A DNA stretch of 64,000 nt. Origin: Carya illinoinensis (taxonomy: Eukaryota; Streptophyta; Magnoliopsida; Fagales; Juglandaceae). How positions within the stretch are numbered: position 1 is the stretch's first letter; every line of letters starts with the position of its first letter. Positions 13,179 through 23,339 of this stretch are shown one piece after another. Made by a program: the position numbers and the translations under genes. The stretch spans positions 4,644,001-4,708,000 of the forward strand of contig NC_056765.1 in the NCBI RefSeq assembly GCF_018687715.1, in the 5' to 3' direction. The notes under the pieces were generated by a model. The model saw only the letters and a program-made list of their open reading frames with translations. It was not told the DNA's origin and did no database searches.

Positions 13179-13469
13179 CAATGTTCAGCAATGAATATCC
13201 GATGATGTATGTTATATAGTCATGATTAAACAGAGAGGAAACAAATTCACTTGAGATATTCGAGTGCACAAAAGGAGTAGATTACTGTCAAAGTTAAAAA
13301 CATAACAGAAAACAAAAGAAGGAAAAACAAAACAACACATATGGTATATACAATGATGATTCAGAAATTAATTCTGATATGCAGGATCCTCCAAAGTAGT
13401 GGACCCAAAACAAAATAAACAAAATGCAAAACAAGCAAGAAAGAAATTTTTTTTTTTTTTTTTTTTTTT

Positions 13470-13907
13470 TTACATAAACTTGAGGTTTTTAGCCTCAAGT
13501 TTGAGACGCTCATGCTCTTCATACAGCATCAGGTCATCCTTAGCCATGGGAGCTGGCAAGCGGAATGAAGAATCTAAAAGAGACTTCATCTGTCTATTCT
13601 TCTGCCGTTCGATTCCTTCCCTTATGTGAGCCTCTTGAGCAATTCGTTGAAGTACAACGATTTGTTCTTTCAGCCTTTCAACCTCATTGTTTTTGGCTTG
13701 TACCCTTTGGGAAAAAGCCACAATGGAGGATGAGTAGCGAGTCCCAAGACTCACCAGGTCGTAAATAGCTTCTGAGTCCGACCTATTAGCCATACTATTA
13801 TTTTCAAGTTGTAACACGACACTAATGGTGGCTGCAGAAAGAACAGGAGATTGGGATGCAGAAGGCCTCATGGATTGATCTAGAGGAATGCTTGAGGAAT
13901 GAGCCAT
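13470..13907 (-). CDS. Extra ORF of Ty3/gypsy derivative A, 145 residues, coiled coil
   Basis: This is an intact ORF from an ATG to a stop, lying 3' of the gag/integrase-tail ORF and between two polypurine-like motifs. The N-terminal third is Ser/Pro-rich (MAHSSSIPLDQSMRPS). From about residue 60 it is strongly helical and charged with a heptad-like pattern (KNNEVERLKEQIVVLQRIA), so a coiled coil is likely. I do not recognise a family. Extra ORFs in this position are known in Tat/Ogre-type elements; that this is one is an inference from context. It may be structural or regulatory, or only recently freed from selection. Confidence 0.5.
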   Translation of the reverse strand: MAHSSSIPLDQSMRPSASQSPVLSAATISVVLQLENNSMANRSDSEAIYDLVSLGTRYSSSIVAFSQRVQAKNNEVERLKEQIVVLQRIAQEAHIREGIERQKNRQMKSLLDSSFRLPAPMAKDDLMLYEEHERLKLEAKNLKFM

Positions 13908-14149
13908 TGACAGAAGACTAGAAGCTTAAAAATGAGAAAGTTGGAAGAATGCAGATGAGTTTATGGAGATGAGAATGAAAACTTGATGCGGATTTGATGA
14001 AGTTCAGGACTGATTTTATAGAGGTAGTACAATGAACCAGACGAGCTATCATCCACGTCAGAAAGCAATGTGATTTCGGTGAAATGACAACTCGGAGCCT
14101 CAAATCCCGTTTTTCAACAACATCAGGTGATTTTAAATCTCCAGACACT

Positions 14150-14275
14150 CTTGTCAGATCACGGACGGATCCAACTATTCTTTTAACTTTCAAATCTCCA
14201 GCCACTTGTCAGATCACGGACGGATTATTATTCTTTTCAACTATCTACAGTCACACTTGTCGGATCACGGACGGA
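14150..14275. repeat. Three tandem-like copies of a 20-bp word in derivative A
   Basis: CTTGTCRGATCACGGACGGAT occurs at about 14150-14170, 14206-14226 and 14256-14275, each followed by an AT-rich spacer with TTCTTTT. The copies lie between the polypurine-like motif at 14364 and the extra ORF, in the likely promoter region of that ORF. Confidence 0.7.
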
Positions 14276-14525
14276 TCCAACTTTTCTTTTTTTTCTTTTT
14301 TTTTCTTTTATTAAACTATCTACAGTGTCTACTAACGCACCGTTTTATTCATTCCACACCCCCCAACTAGTGAGAGACATAGTCCTTATTGAATCGAACG
14401 AAAGAAAACAAAGTGCACAGATCTCAACAAGCAAAACAAACAATCAACATAAAATATAAAATCAAAGCAAACAAACAAATAAAAACAAAGCAAGTAAAGA
14501 AAACTGTAAAGAAGGAAAAAGGAAA

Positions 14526-15512
14526 TCAAGACACTTCCCTGGGATTTACAATGTACGGCCCACTCCATCGGGATTTGCAAAATTTTTGAAATTGTTTTCT
14601 TAGCTCGGAGAGAAACCGACGTTTATTTTGGGTGGACCATTCAGAAGGTGTTCTCTCAGTCCCTTGAAATGGTAGAGAAGAATCTGCAAAACAATCAAAA
14701 AATTTAAAATCATCTTCATTATCATAGAAAGGAGAATTTGAGCAAATAAACTTCGTTGGTGTCAAACTCTCCACAGCATTCAAACCACTTGTGTCTTCAA
14801 CTTGTGCCGGCATCTTGCAAGTGTTGAAAACGTTCAACTTAAGTGCCACGTTCCCAAAGGTAAGTTTCACAACTCCACTTTTGCCAGCTGCCAATCTCTG
14901 AGGATAGGATACCACAGGTTGGTATCCCTTACTAGTTTCAGCATCTGCACTCACAGGCTTCTTCTGTTCTGGTTTCGCCACCTCTGGTTCTTTTTCAGCT
15001 TCATCCATCTCTGCTGCATTAAGAACAGCTTTTGCTGTCTCAACAACGTCTCCCTTTTCTTGAGCATGTAATGCAGAGGTCAAGTCGCTGATAGAACTTC
15101 TCAGCTCAGTAATGGCCTGTATTGTCTGAGCTTGTCCCTGCATAAAAGCCTGTAATGTTTCCTCAAGGGTTTCCTTATGTGGAGGCTGTGCAGGTACATG
15201 AGGTTGAAATCCAGGATGAGCTACATAAGGATAGCTCTGAGGATTTTGATATGGCGGATACTGGTGCTGAGGAGGTGGGGACCAACCAGGCTGATCATTT
15301 CTCCATAAGAAATTTGGGTGATTATTCCACCCCGGATTATATGTGTTGGAGAAATGCTGATTTTGTGCTTGATTGACCCAGTTAGTTGATTGGATTGGCT
15401 CAGACCAACCTTCTTGAAATACTGGCATGAAATGATACATCGATCTAATATGGTGGAGATGAGTGGTTGATGCAAATGAGATGAGTAAAAAAAAGATAAA
15501 ATACAATAACAA
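14526..15512 (-). CDS. Gag C-terminus joined to protease edge and integrase tail (derivative A)
   Basis: The 328-residue ORF starts 25 bases after the primer-binding site. Residues about 35-110 are the Pro/Gln-rich gag C-terminus (FSNTYNPGWNNHPNFLW, shared with YNPGWRNHPNFSW of derivative B). A helical stretch follows, then VVKLTFGNVALKLNVF, which matches the end of the protease region (KLSFGNMTMEVNIF in B). The last 25 residues, KFCKSRWSGPYIV, match the integrase C-terminal tail. The gag capsid, zinc knuckle, protease active site, RT, RNase H and integrase core are all missing, yet the frame is intact. This is not enough to replicate alone. Confidence 0.65.
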   Translation of the reverse strand: MLLYFIFFLLISFASTTHLHHIRSMYHFMPVFQEGWSEPIQSTNWVNQAQNQHFSNTYNPGWNNHPNFLWRNDQPGWSPPPQHQYPPYQNPQSYPYVAHPGFQPHVPAQPPHKETLEETLQAFMQGQAQTIQAITELRSSISDLTSALHAQEKGDVVETAKAVLNAAEMDEAEKEPEVAKPEQKKPVSADAETSKGYQPVVSYPQRLAAGKSGVVKLTFGNVALKLNVFNTCKMPAQVEDTSGLNAVESLTPTKFICSNSPFYDNEDDFKFFDCFADSSLPFQGTERTPSEWSTQNKRRFLSELRKQFQKFCKSRWSGPYIVNPREVS

Positions 15513-15536
15513 GTTTAAATTTAAGTTAAACTACTT

Positions 15537-15554
15537 TCCCCGACAACGACGCCA
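15537..15554 (-). promoter_or_regulatory. Primer-binding site of derivative A
   Basis: Read on the - strand: TGGCGTCGTTGTCGGGGA, two substitutions from the 18-mer at 56330-56347 (TGGCGCCGTTGCCGGGGA). It lies six bases after the LTR end CAACA. This is the site type used by Athila/Tat-like elements, probably primed by tRNA-Asp. Confidence 0.75.
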
Positions 15555-15560
15555 ATAACT

Positions 15561-18192
15561 TGTTGCGACTAAACTTTGACTCAAATTAATGAATCAAAAA
15601 TCTAGTGCAGTTTTACCTGCAAGTATACATGCGTTGTAGTATCTTACAGGATCGAATCCACAGGGAAAGTTGCTTAAAATTAAACTTGTTGAAAAATGTG
15701 AAAAACTTCACAAAAAGAAAATAAGAGGATGATATGTACAATGGATGGAAAAGTGCAATGAAAATCAAAATTTACTGGTCGTGAACCAGATTCATGTTTG
15801 TTTGTTGGATTTAAGTGCAGCGATGAAATGTAAGGAATTAAAATGCAAGAAAGTAAATTAAAATTGCTGAAATTAATAGACTGAAATTTAAAGGAGAAAG
15901 AAAAATAAATGACATTAATTTAAATAGAGGAATCAAAGGTGCAAGGAAAAATAAATGACAGTAATGTAAATAGACATAAATTAAAGGTGAAAGGAAAAAT
16001 AAAAGAGCATGAAGAAAAATAAACTTGTAAACTCCAAACGATGAACACAAACTAGAGAACGGAAAAAGAAAGGCTCAATGCTACAACCGAAAGAATAAAA
16101 ACTAAATATGAGAAGTAAAACAAGTAAACAATTAAACAAAAATGAAAGTGAAACAAGTAAACAAAAACTAAAACTTTACGTGGTGCTACTACTAGATTCT
16201 AAACAGAAAATAAAACACGAAAACAAGAACTTCAAACTGAAACTCCCCCTCCTTCCCTCTGAAAGCCGAATGAGATAACAAAGAAACAGAAAAAAAAACA
16301 ACTTCACTCTGCTGTCCCGAATAAGAATACAAAGCAAACAGAAAATAAACAACTTCACTCTGCTGTCCCGAAGGAGAATACAAAGCAAACACAACAAGTT
16401 CAACTCCTACTAAACTCCTACTGCTATCCCCCCAGCTGGTCTCACTCCAGCTCCAGTGGAAGTCCCCAACACCTGCTGCCCCAACGAAAATTAATACCCT
16501 CTACTCCTATCCGAAGCACTCCTCACGAAAACTAGCTGCCCACCGTCTAAAAGCAAAGCCAACCCCAACAAGAATACCACCCAGCCGTCCCTCTCCACTC
16601 AAGGGAATCATCATTCGGTCTCCACTCAAGAGTAAAGCAAGAAGTCCATCATCAAAGCAAAAGCAAGCTCCACCCAAGCCCCACTCTCTCCACTCATCCG
16701 TATGTAAAGCAATTCCCACCAAAATTCTGCTCTCCCTTCGAAAGTAAAGCAAGAATTGCACACCAGCCGTCCCACTCTCTCTCCACTCAAGGGAATCATT
16801 ATTTCTTTAATGAGCCATAATCATCACCTAGCCGTAATCATCACCTATCCCTTTCTCACCAACTCCAGCTAGAATGTTGTTCCAGCCTTTGATCTTTCCG
16901 TTGTTCACTTCTCTTCCCATCGGCTTTAATGAGTCAGCCTCAGCTAATCTCTATTCTAATCAGCACACCCCACTCATTCTCCCACCGAATCTCTCTATGT
17001 CCCACGTAACCATCACCCGAAAATCAATACCCCACTTGCCTCTCTTGAAGTATTTTCTCCAACCGGTTCCTCTCTTGACTAAACGAAAAGTAAAGCAAGC
17101 AGCCGGTCACCCACTCTCTCCACTCATCCACTCAAGCCGTGGCCATATTGGAATTGCTATCATCATGTGTGGTTTGTTGAGTGCTTCGTGTGAGTGGAGT
17201 TGCTGTCCATGGGTCCCTATTGTCCGAATGTTCTTTACGTTCAGCACACTCATTCCTTACTTTTTCTTCACATCGGTGCACTTCTTCCTCTTTTCCTTTT
17301 CTATCTTTGTCAAGCATTATATATATATACATATCATCAGATTACTTTAAAATTCCATGCTCACCCACTCTCACGCCTATTCTTTGGCTTTTGCTTTTTA
17401 TTTGTTTGCTCATATTTTCTTCACACGTCTCTCCTTTCCGTCCATCGTGCTTGTGTGCTGCTTCTAATTTCTTTAATGAGGGCTGGCTGCTCTTTCCTTT
17501 AATGAGTTCAGCTAGCTGCCCCACACATCACTCCTCCTTCTTTCAATGTCTTTCAGCTAATATCCTTTCCGTGGCCAGCCAAGAAAGTCCAACCCCCACC
17601 TACTCGTTGTTTGTTGAGTGGTGCATGTGCTGCATGTTTGCTTCATGTCATGCATGGTGTGAGTGGCTGTGTTGCAATGATGTGTTTGTTTGCTTGTATG
17701 TGTATTGCATCTCTTGCTGTCCATGTACTTGTGTGCTGCATGTGAGCTGGTGAGAGCTTGTCCAATTTCCCTAGCTCGAGGCAGTGGCCCATGGAGATAA
17801 TTGCAAATTTAATGCTATCCAAGAGCACGAATTGCTGACATGTTGCAGATTTCATTTGGTATGGTGCCGTTAAGATTTTTGCACCTGAGGATTGATATCG
17901 GAATTTTATTTGATCATGTGAATTTTATTTGAACTGAAAATAAAAATAACACTAAAAAATAAATTAAAAGAAAAATAGATTATCACAAATAAACTATATA
18001 TGTGAGGAAATATTGTCTTATTAAATCATAGTTATAAAATTAAGCATAAACATGATATTAATCAATTAAAAATCACAACTCGTATTTATGCTTATTAACT
18101 ATTTTTCCATCTAAAACCAATAATAATGTCATGATGAATTTAAAATACATTGGTTTTAAATAGCTAAAATATGCAATATTTCAGCTCAATCA
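15561..18192 (-). repeat. Probable 5' LTR of derivative A
   Basis: The region is bounded by TG at its - strand start (18192) and CA at 15561, next to the primer-binding site. Near the PBS it has the CTCCCTGTGGATTCGATCC block that also precedes the PBS of derivative B at about 56260. Length is about 2.6 kb. It contains only low-complexity ORFs, for example the Ser/Phe-rich + strand ones at 16874-17753, which I do not call genes. No second copy exists in the window, so LTR status rests on position and end motifs. Confidence 0.5.
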
Positions 18193-18445
18193 ATTACCAT
18201 TGAGTAAATTGGGAGGGGAGGATAGATTGATATGGAATGGCACTAAAGATGGGCACTTTAGTGTGAAGAGTTCATGTCACCTAGCTCTAAGTCTACAAAC
18301 TAGGGCTCAAGGTGAATCTTCTAGGAGCAATGAAAGGAAAGAGTTTTGGAAGAGTCTATGGTTTGTAAGGGAGCAGAAGTGGTGTGTGCCTGCTGATGGT
18401 GTTTATAAAGCAAACTTTGATGCTGCTGTAAAGTGTGTAATATAA
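18193..18445 (+). pseudogene. LINE ORF2 zinc-finger region fused to RNase H start
   Basis: This piece continues the LINE at 8770-12211. It opens with the zf-RVT start (GGEDRLIWNGTKDGHFSVKS), reaches EFWKSLW, and then jumps to the RNase H linker (WCVPADGVYKANFDAAV). The rest of the zinc finger is therefore deleted in frame. It ends at a TAA shortly after the first RNase H residues. Confidence 0.7.
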
Positions 18446-18669
18446 ACCATCAACTACCACCATAGTGATTATATGATGGTTGCACAATTCACGGTTGCAA
18501 ATATCTTTTCTCTATGTATAATGTTCCTATAGTACTACTCGGCATTCCAAACATAAATTGTTTTTTAGGCCAACAATCTATGATCATTCAGTTTTTGATT
18601 GATGTTCTAGGAATATTGACGTCATTATACGCGAATCTTCATACATCTATCATCGATTTTCTCATCTTA
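18446..18669. other. Spacer without recognisable content
   Basis: AT-rich DNA between the truncated LINE and the Tourist-like MITE. I see no ORF or repeat of note; 18667-18669 is the left TTA of the MITE target duplication. Confidence 0.5.
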
Positions 18670-19291
18670 GAGCATTGTTAATGGATTATGCATATGTAAA
18701 TGATATTTTTTATGAATGTAAGATGAATTTAAATTTTGGCTATTCTATTTACATTAGTCTCCACATTGAATAGCTATTTTTTCATTATATAACGATAAAA
18801 TAATATAAGAGTTATATAAAATAATATAAGATGAATTTGGTTTTGACTATTCACGTCAAATCTCCACATTGAATTATCTATCTATTCATTATATAGTAAT
18901 GAGTAATTAATAATTAAAATATTAAATATTTTATTTGATCATATTTTACTATTCTACTTATTACATGTTAATTAGTAATCATATTCTAATTAAATTATGG
19001 GTTAAAAAATTATATTTTTCAACTATATGTACTCCATTTTCCAATCCAACCATATTTTATTCTACCAAACGTTCTGAAAATATCCAAAGGAGAGAGGGAG
19101 AGTTACATAAAAATAATAAAATAAAGATTTGCTCCTGGTACAGTAACAATCAAATTTGGTTTTATCTTTACATTTACTGTAGGTAAAAGCTAAAGAATGT
19201 GAATATGGCTAATCTGTTGCAAGCCACTTTTATCTTTAACAGTTAAAAGGTTATTGTATTTTTTAATATGGCTAATCCGTTAACAATGCTC
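18670..19291. mobile_element. Tourist-like (PIF/Harbinger) MITE, 622 bp
   Basis: The ends are GAGCATTGTTAATGGATTA on the left and, inverted, GAGCATTGTTAACGGATTA on the right, differing at one position; similarity continues inward (GCATAT/GCCATAT). TTA occurs immediately outside both ends (18667-18669 and 19292-19294), the target duplication typical of PIF/Harbinger elements. The interior is AT-rich and non-coding. Confidence 0.8.
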
Positions 19292-19294
19292 TTA

Positions 19295-19709
19295 TATTGT
19301 GTCATGTCCACATGAGTTGGGAAGTTACTATTAGTTAAATAACTCACCACCAGTTATTTAATTGCATTAGTTAATTAACTCCCACCACAGACGGTTAATT
19401 AACTTTTAGGAAAGTTAATTAATCACCCCTATGAGGAGACATTTTAAAAGAGAGTATTACGTATATTAGTTTTGAAGGCAGTGAATGTACACACAAAGAG
19501 CCCTTCCTCTCTTTAGATCTCTCTCTATAATTTCCTATGATCTCTCTAGTAGCCTCCTTAACATAAAGGTGCAATCACAACAATTTGACATAGGCAGTAA
19601 GATGACCAAAAATCCAAACTTATAATAATTTTGCTCCGGTTGAGGTTATTCGAATTAACCTCATGCAAGATCTCGTTGCAGTTCTTTTCTTCTTGTTCAA
19701 TGTTGGGGC
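19295..19709. other. Non-coding, possibly an LTR remnant
   Basis: The stretch holds repeated TTAATTAACT words, a TTTAAAAGAGAG stretch and a CT-rich block (about 19500-19540), which together resemble an LTR with leader. I found no partner LTR or primer-binding site, so this is only a suggestion. Confidence 0.3.
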
Positions 19710-20515
19710 AGCCATGTTGGCATTAACGGATCTTGAACAATATTATATCACGTAAAAAGCATGAAAAAAAATTGTTGCATGAACATTTCTTTCTTTGGAT
19801 CCTAACCAGGTCGTAAAGGACTGAGATGGGATAAGGACTGATCTTATAGATCAATTGCAATCTCTTTCTATATCCTCATCAAACATATTTGAAATATATA
19901 TCTAGCACTATATAATATCCAATATTGGACCTAATAATTTTAACACGGACTAGGTAGACAATCATAATTTGAAACCATTGACCTTATTATATTTACTATT
20001 TCTTCTGTATAAGGTTAGATTGTAAGTCTTTTAGAAAACTTTATATACAAGTAAATGGTTTTGGTAGCATTCTTGATCTAACATTCTTTCTAACAAATGT
20101 GGGAGGTAGAGAAAATGGTCCATCCCAAGGCTAAGGGAAGTACCAAAAAGGATGGTTTAATTCCCCGACAATTGTTTACGAAGAACCATGAGAACCTAAT
20201 AGAAAATGGAGAGAAATAGATGAAGGACACAACAACGTCATGCACTGTGGTGGTAGCTTTCATTGTTACCATTATATAGCGACCTTTACCATTCCAGGTG
20301 GTTACGACCAAATTACCGGGTTTCCATTTTTCTCAAAGAAAAATTTCTTTATGTTCATTATAATATGTGATGCCTATCCCTCAGTTTTTCCACACTTTCA
20401 GCCTTGGTGTTTTTGGGAATCCTTACATCATGTTATTTAGAAGATGATTTTCTTGAAAAATTACCGAGGCAGATGATTCTGGGCCTTATCACCCTCTTTT
20501 GTGCTATTACAACCA
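19710..20515 (+). pseudogene. Broken duplicate of the ankyrin/PGG gene (last intron and last exon)
   Basis: This segment aligns with about 3855-4660 of the intact gene, including intron sequence (GCATGTTGGCAT...TTGAACAATAT) and the exon starting GAGGTAGAG at about 20102. It is therefore a genomic duplication, not a retrocopy. Lesions are GAGAAATAGATGAAG (Trp to stop near 20218) and ATTATATAGCGACC, a deletion at about 20275 that shifts the frame before the IPGG motif. Here the motif is the normal PGG followed by FPFFSKKNFF, sequence that is missing in the copy at 4440-4500. Homology stops at about 20515, where Tat-like DNA begins. Confidence 0.8.
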
Positions 20516-20569
20516 CTTGTACGATTGAGAGTCTGAGTCATGTTGCTTCGCCAGCTTAGAATTCTCCCC

Positions 20570-22974
20570 TTAGATCTCACACACTGACTCCCTTAGCCTT
20601 TCCACCTCCTTCGTTCGGAGGTCCAACGACTCTTGCAAGTTATCCCATGCCTCCTTATAGAGCATTGCCTCGAGGTGGTGTTGGCCGGCCTCCTCCTGCA
20701 ACTTCAACAGGTCCAACTTAGGTCGGGCCTTCTGGCGATGAAGCAGAGCAATCCTCTTTTGCCATCGCCGACAGCTGAGGTCCATCTTCATGAGGGTCTC
20801 CTCCAATTCCTCTTTCTCCTTGCTCACTTGCTTGGCATGCTGCCTGACTAGGTTGGATAGGAAATAGAGTGCCTAATTTCCTCTTCTATAGCTCCTCGGT
20901 CGTCCACAGTGAGAATCACCAACTGCTCTACCTCCTAATAAGAAAACAAGATGAGTCAATGACAAGGACAAGAGATATAAAAGTATCGAACTTACCCCAA
21001 GGAAGTAGCCTCTCTTGAACCCAGACTCGGCCCATGGAACCTCACCCCTACCAGCCTCATGGGATGATCTCACACACGCTAGTTGTAAGGAAGGAGAGGG
21101 AGCCTCGCGAACAGGGGAGCTACTTGACCTCTTAGGAAGGGGGCCTGAAGAGGTCCCAACACAGCCCACTACGCTATCCTAGGACGCCTCAACAACTTTC
21201 TCCTCAGTGCCACCCTAAAGACTTGTTTTGACCTTGGCCTCTATGGAAGCCATGACTGCCTCCACTAACTCCGTCACCATCTCGGCCTCAGTATCAGGTG
21301 GGACCCCCGAGGCCTCTTGGACCTCCATGGTCACCATTTCGGCCTCAGTCTTGAGCGGGACCACCAAGACTTCCCTGACCTCCACTGGCATAGCCACAAC
21401 CTCAGTCTCGGGTGGAATTGATGAGACGTCCTTGGCCTTCACTAAAATCGCCGAATCCTTAGTCTCAAGTAGGATTGCTAAGATCTCATTAGCCTTCACT
21501 GACGCCACCACGACCTCAGTCTTGGGTATGACCATTGGATCCTTGCCAACCTCCAGAGGGGCTTCTATCAAGTTGACTTCATGCTCAAGAGAATAATCAA
21601 AGGGGGACTCAAGGATGGAGACCCTATCCTCATTGAGATTGAAGACATCCTCGCCCACTATAGCCTTCTGGCCAACCTCTAGGAAGGGAATCATTTTTAT
21701 ATTAACTTCAGGCGGCATAACGATGATCTTGGACTTTCTTAGGGGGGATCCAAGAGAGCCCCGTTGAACTGCAGTGCAAGCATCTCTTGAGCCCGAGTGA
21801 GGGTCTTAGTCTTCCCCATGTTGCCTGGCAGGGTAGGAGAGGATACGACCTAAGACCAAAGGAGGGATCGTAGGGACTCCCTGGGACATGCAAGTGGCCC
21901 GCATCTTAATGGGCGGGGTGGAAAACAACCTAATCTTAGAAGGAGGAGGTGGCTATAAGGATGCAGCTGCCCCCACAGCGACAGAATATGGTTTTGGCTG
22001 ATGAACAATAATGGGAATGGAGGAAGAACGGGTGGTGAAGCAGAGTTAGGGTTGTTATCCCTAGGTTTCTCGAGCTGAGGCTTCTTTCCTTTCCCATCTT
22101 GTGGCAGACTTGGGGATCGCATGCGATCTTGATGGGTAGTGGATCGCATAGGATAAAACGATCATCCAAGCGAGCGTGCACTTGGATGGCCAAGTACAGC
22201 TATATTGGCTTCCTCCAACAGGGCCTTAGAGTAAATGTCGACTTGGTGCACCATCACCGAAGCTTGGAAAATCTCCAACTGGCTCACCACTTCTAGGGTT
22301 GGTTTCAGCAACATCTCTTTGTCCTCAGGCGTGACCCCCATATAAAACGTATGGGGTACTCCCGCCAAGTAGTCTATCCGGTCGGGAACTTCCACCCCTT
22401 GTTGGGCAGAAAGAAGAACCGTTGGGTCTAGTCTTAAATACGGTTGTACCACTACTCTGAGAGAACCAGAGTTTGTCCATGGCGCAACCAGGAACTTCAA
22501 GTGTTTCCTATTTGCTTCAACAAGCTATGGGTTAGAAGGAACTCCCGAGTAGTAAGGTCCGGTCCTCTGGGTCAACTTCCTCCAGTTCCTAGCACTAAAC
22601 AATGCAACAATATACTAGAATCCTCCATGAGTTAGGGTGGAGCTGTGCAGGAGCCAGACGAATGAAGCCAGCATGTCATGAACTGGCCGACAAAAGGGGA
22701 GCCATAGTAAGTTGGTAAACATCTAGGGTATAATGCCACCTTCGAGCTGTAACCCTAAGAGTTCATGACCCTTTCACAGGCCTCAAGGACTTGAAAACGA
22801 TGGAGTTTGCAACTCCAAAAGAGGCTTTCAGTGACCTTAGAAACATCAGAGTAACCTCTACTTGAACCTATTAAAATGTTGGGATTTAGGATGCACATTT
22901 GGAGGGTCCATCCCCCCATGAATCCTAGAGGATTCAGAAGGGTAAGCAGGATGGGAAGTGTTCTTGGGTGCCAT
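20570..22974 (-). pseudogene. Antisense accessory ORF of a Tat-like retroelement, fragmented
   Basis: The - strand pieces run from an ATG at 22974 (MAPKNTSHPAYPSESSRIHGG), through 22500-22162 (SGSLRVVVQPYLRLDPTVLL...) and 21718-21215 (a Glu/Val-rich repeat: EVVAMPVEVREVLVVPLKTE), to 20827-20570 (a charged coiled coil). They look like one former protein broken by frameshifts and stops. I do not firmly recognise a family; plant proteins labelled 'putative gypsy type transposon' have similar layouts. The LTR-like DNA to the right reads in the opposite sense, which fits the antisense extra ORFs known from Tat/Ogre elements. Confidence 0.4.
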
Positions 22975-23083
22975 GGAAGCAAGAAATAGAAGCTAGCTAT
23001 GAAGCAAAGAGAGAGGTGAAACAAATTGGAAGGCTTCGAAAGGGAGTAAAAGCTAAAAGACCAAAATTGGAAAGGGGCTGAGC

Positions 23084-23090
23084 TTAAATA
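23084..23090 (-). promoter_or_regulatory. TATA box upstream of the antisense ORF
   Basis: Read on the - strand: CTATTTAAGC, about 110 bases upstream of the ATG at 22974, with no other ATG seen between. The position suits a promoter for the antisense ORF. Confidence 0.4.
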
Positions 23091-23339
23091 GACGCTCACA
23101 CTGATTGAAATCCCCTAGACAATGGATTTCAATATGCAAATCTCGCAATATGCGCTGCACGAAGTGACGCGAAGAGGGAAACCATCAGCCATTACCCAGA
23201 TCAGAGAAGCCATATGGGGGCATTCAAGTGCACATCAAACTTTCAGAGACGTGCCATCGAAAATCCCTGAAAATAAGGAAATTCCCACTGAACCCATTCG
23301 ATACGAATTGACGGTGTAACTGGAAGAGATACTCCCCTA

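Larger units (their letters stand above)
12212..18192 (-). mobile_element. Non-autonomous Ty3/gypsy (Athila/Tat-like) derivative A
   Basis: On the - strand the order is: a long 5' LTR-like region (18192 to about 15561, starting TGATTGAGC and ending CAACA), a primer-binding site (15554-15537), a gag/integrase-tail ORF (15512-14526), a polypurine-like motif (about 14364), an extra ORF (13907-13470), a second motif (about 13143) and a third (about 12213) at the very end. No RT, RNase H or integrase core is present, and no 3' LTR follows the last polypurine motif: the LINE resumes at once. A 13-bp direct repeat flanks the block. Confidence 0.65.
8770..18445 (+). mobile_element. Decayed L1-like LINE (+), interrupted by a Ty3/gypsy-derived insertion
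   Basis: The element starts near 8770 with a CT-rich leader. Then follow ORF1 (8920-about 9840), an ORF2 endonuclease region (about 10100-10900) and reverse transcriptase (about 11100-12211). After the 12212-18192 insertion the zinc-finger/RNase H linker resumes at 18193. The sequence across the gap is colinear: the LINE reads ...LSLPLS before the insertion and ...SKLGGEDRLIW after it. Coding decay is heavy, with frameshifts and stops throughout. The end at about 18445 lies just inside the RNase H domain, so the 3' end is lost. Confidence 0.75.

Noticed and set aside
16874..17753. Several overlapping 100-190-residue + strand ORFs rich in Ser, Phe and Leu
   Set aside because: They lie in the probable LTR of derivative A, reflect CT-rich composition, overlap in different frames and show no conserved domain.
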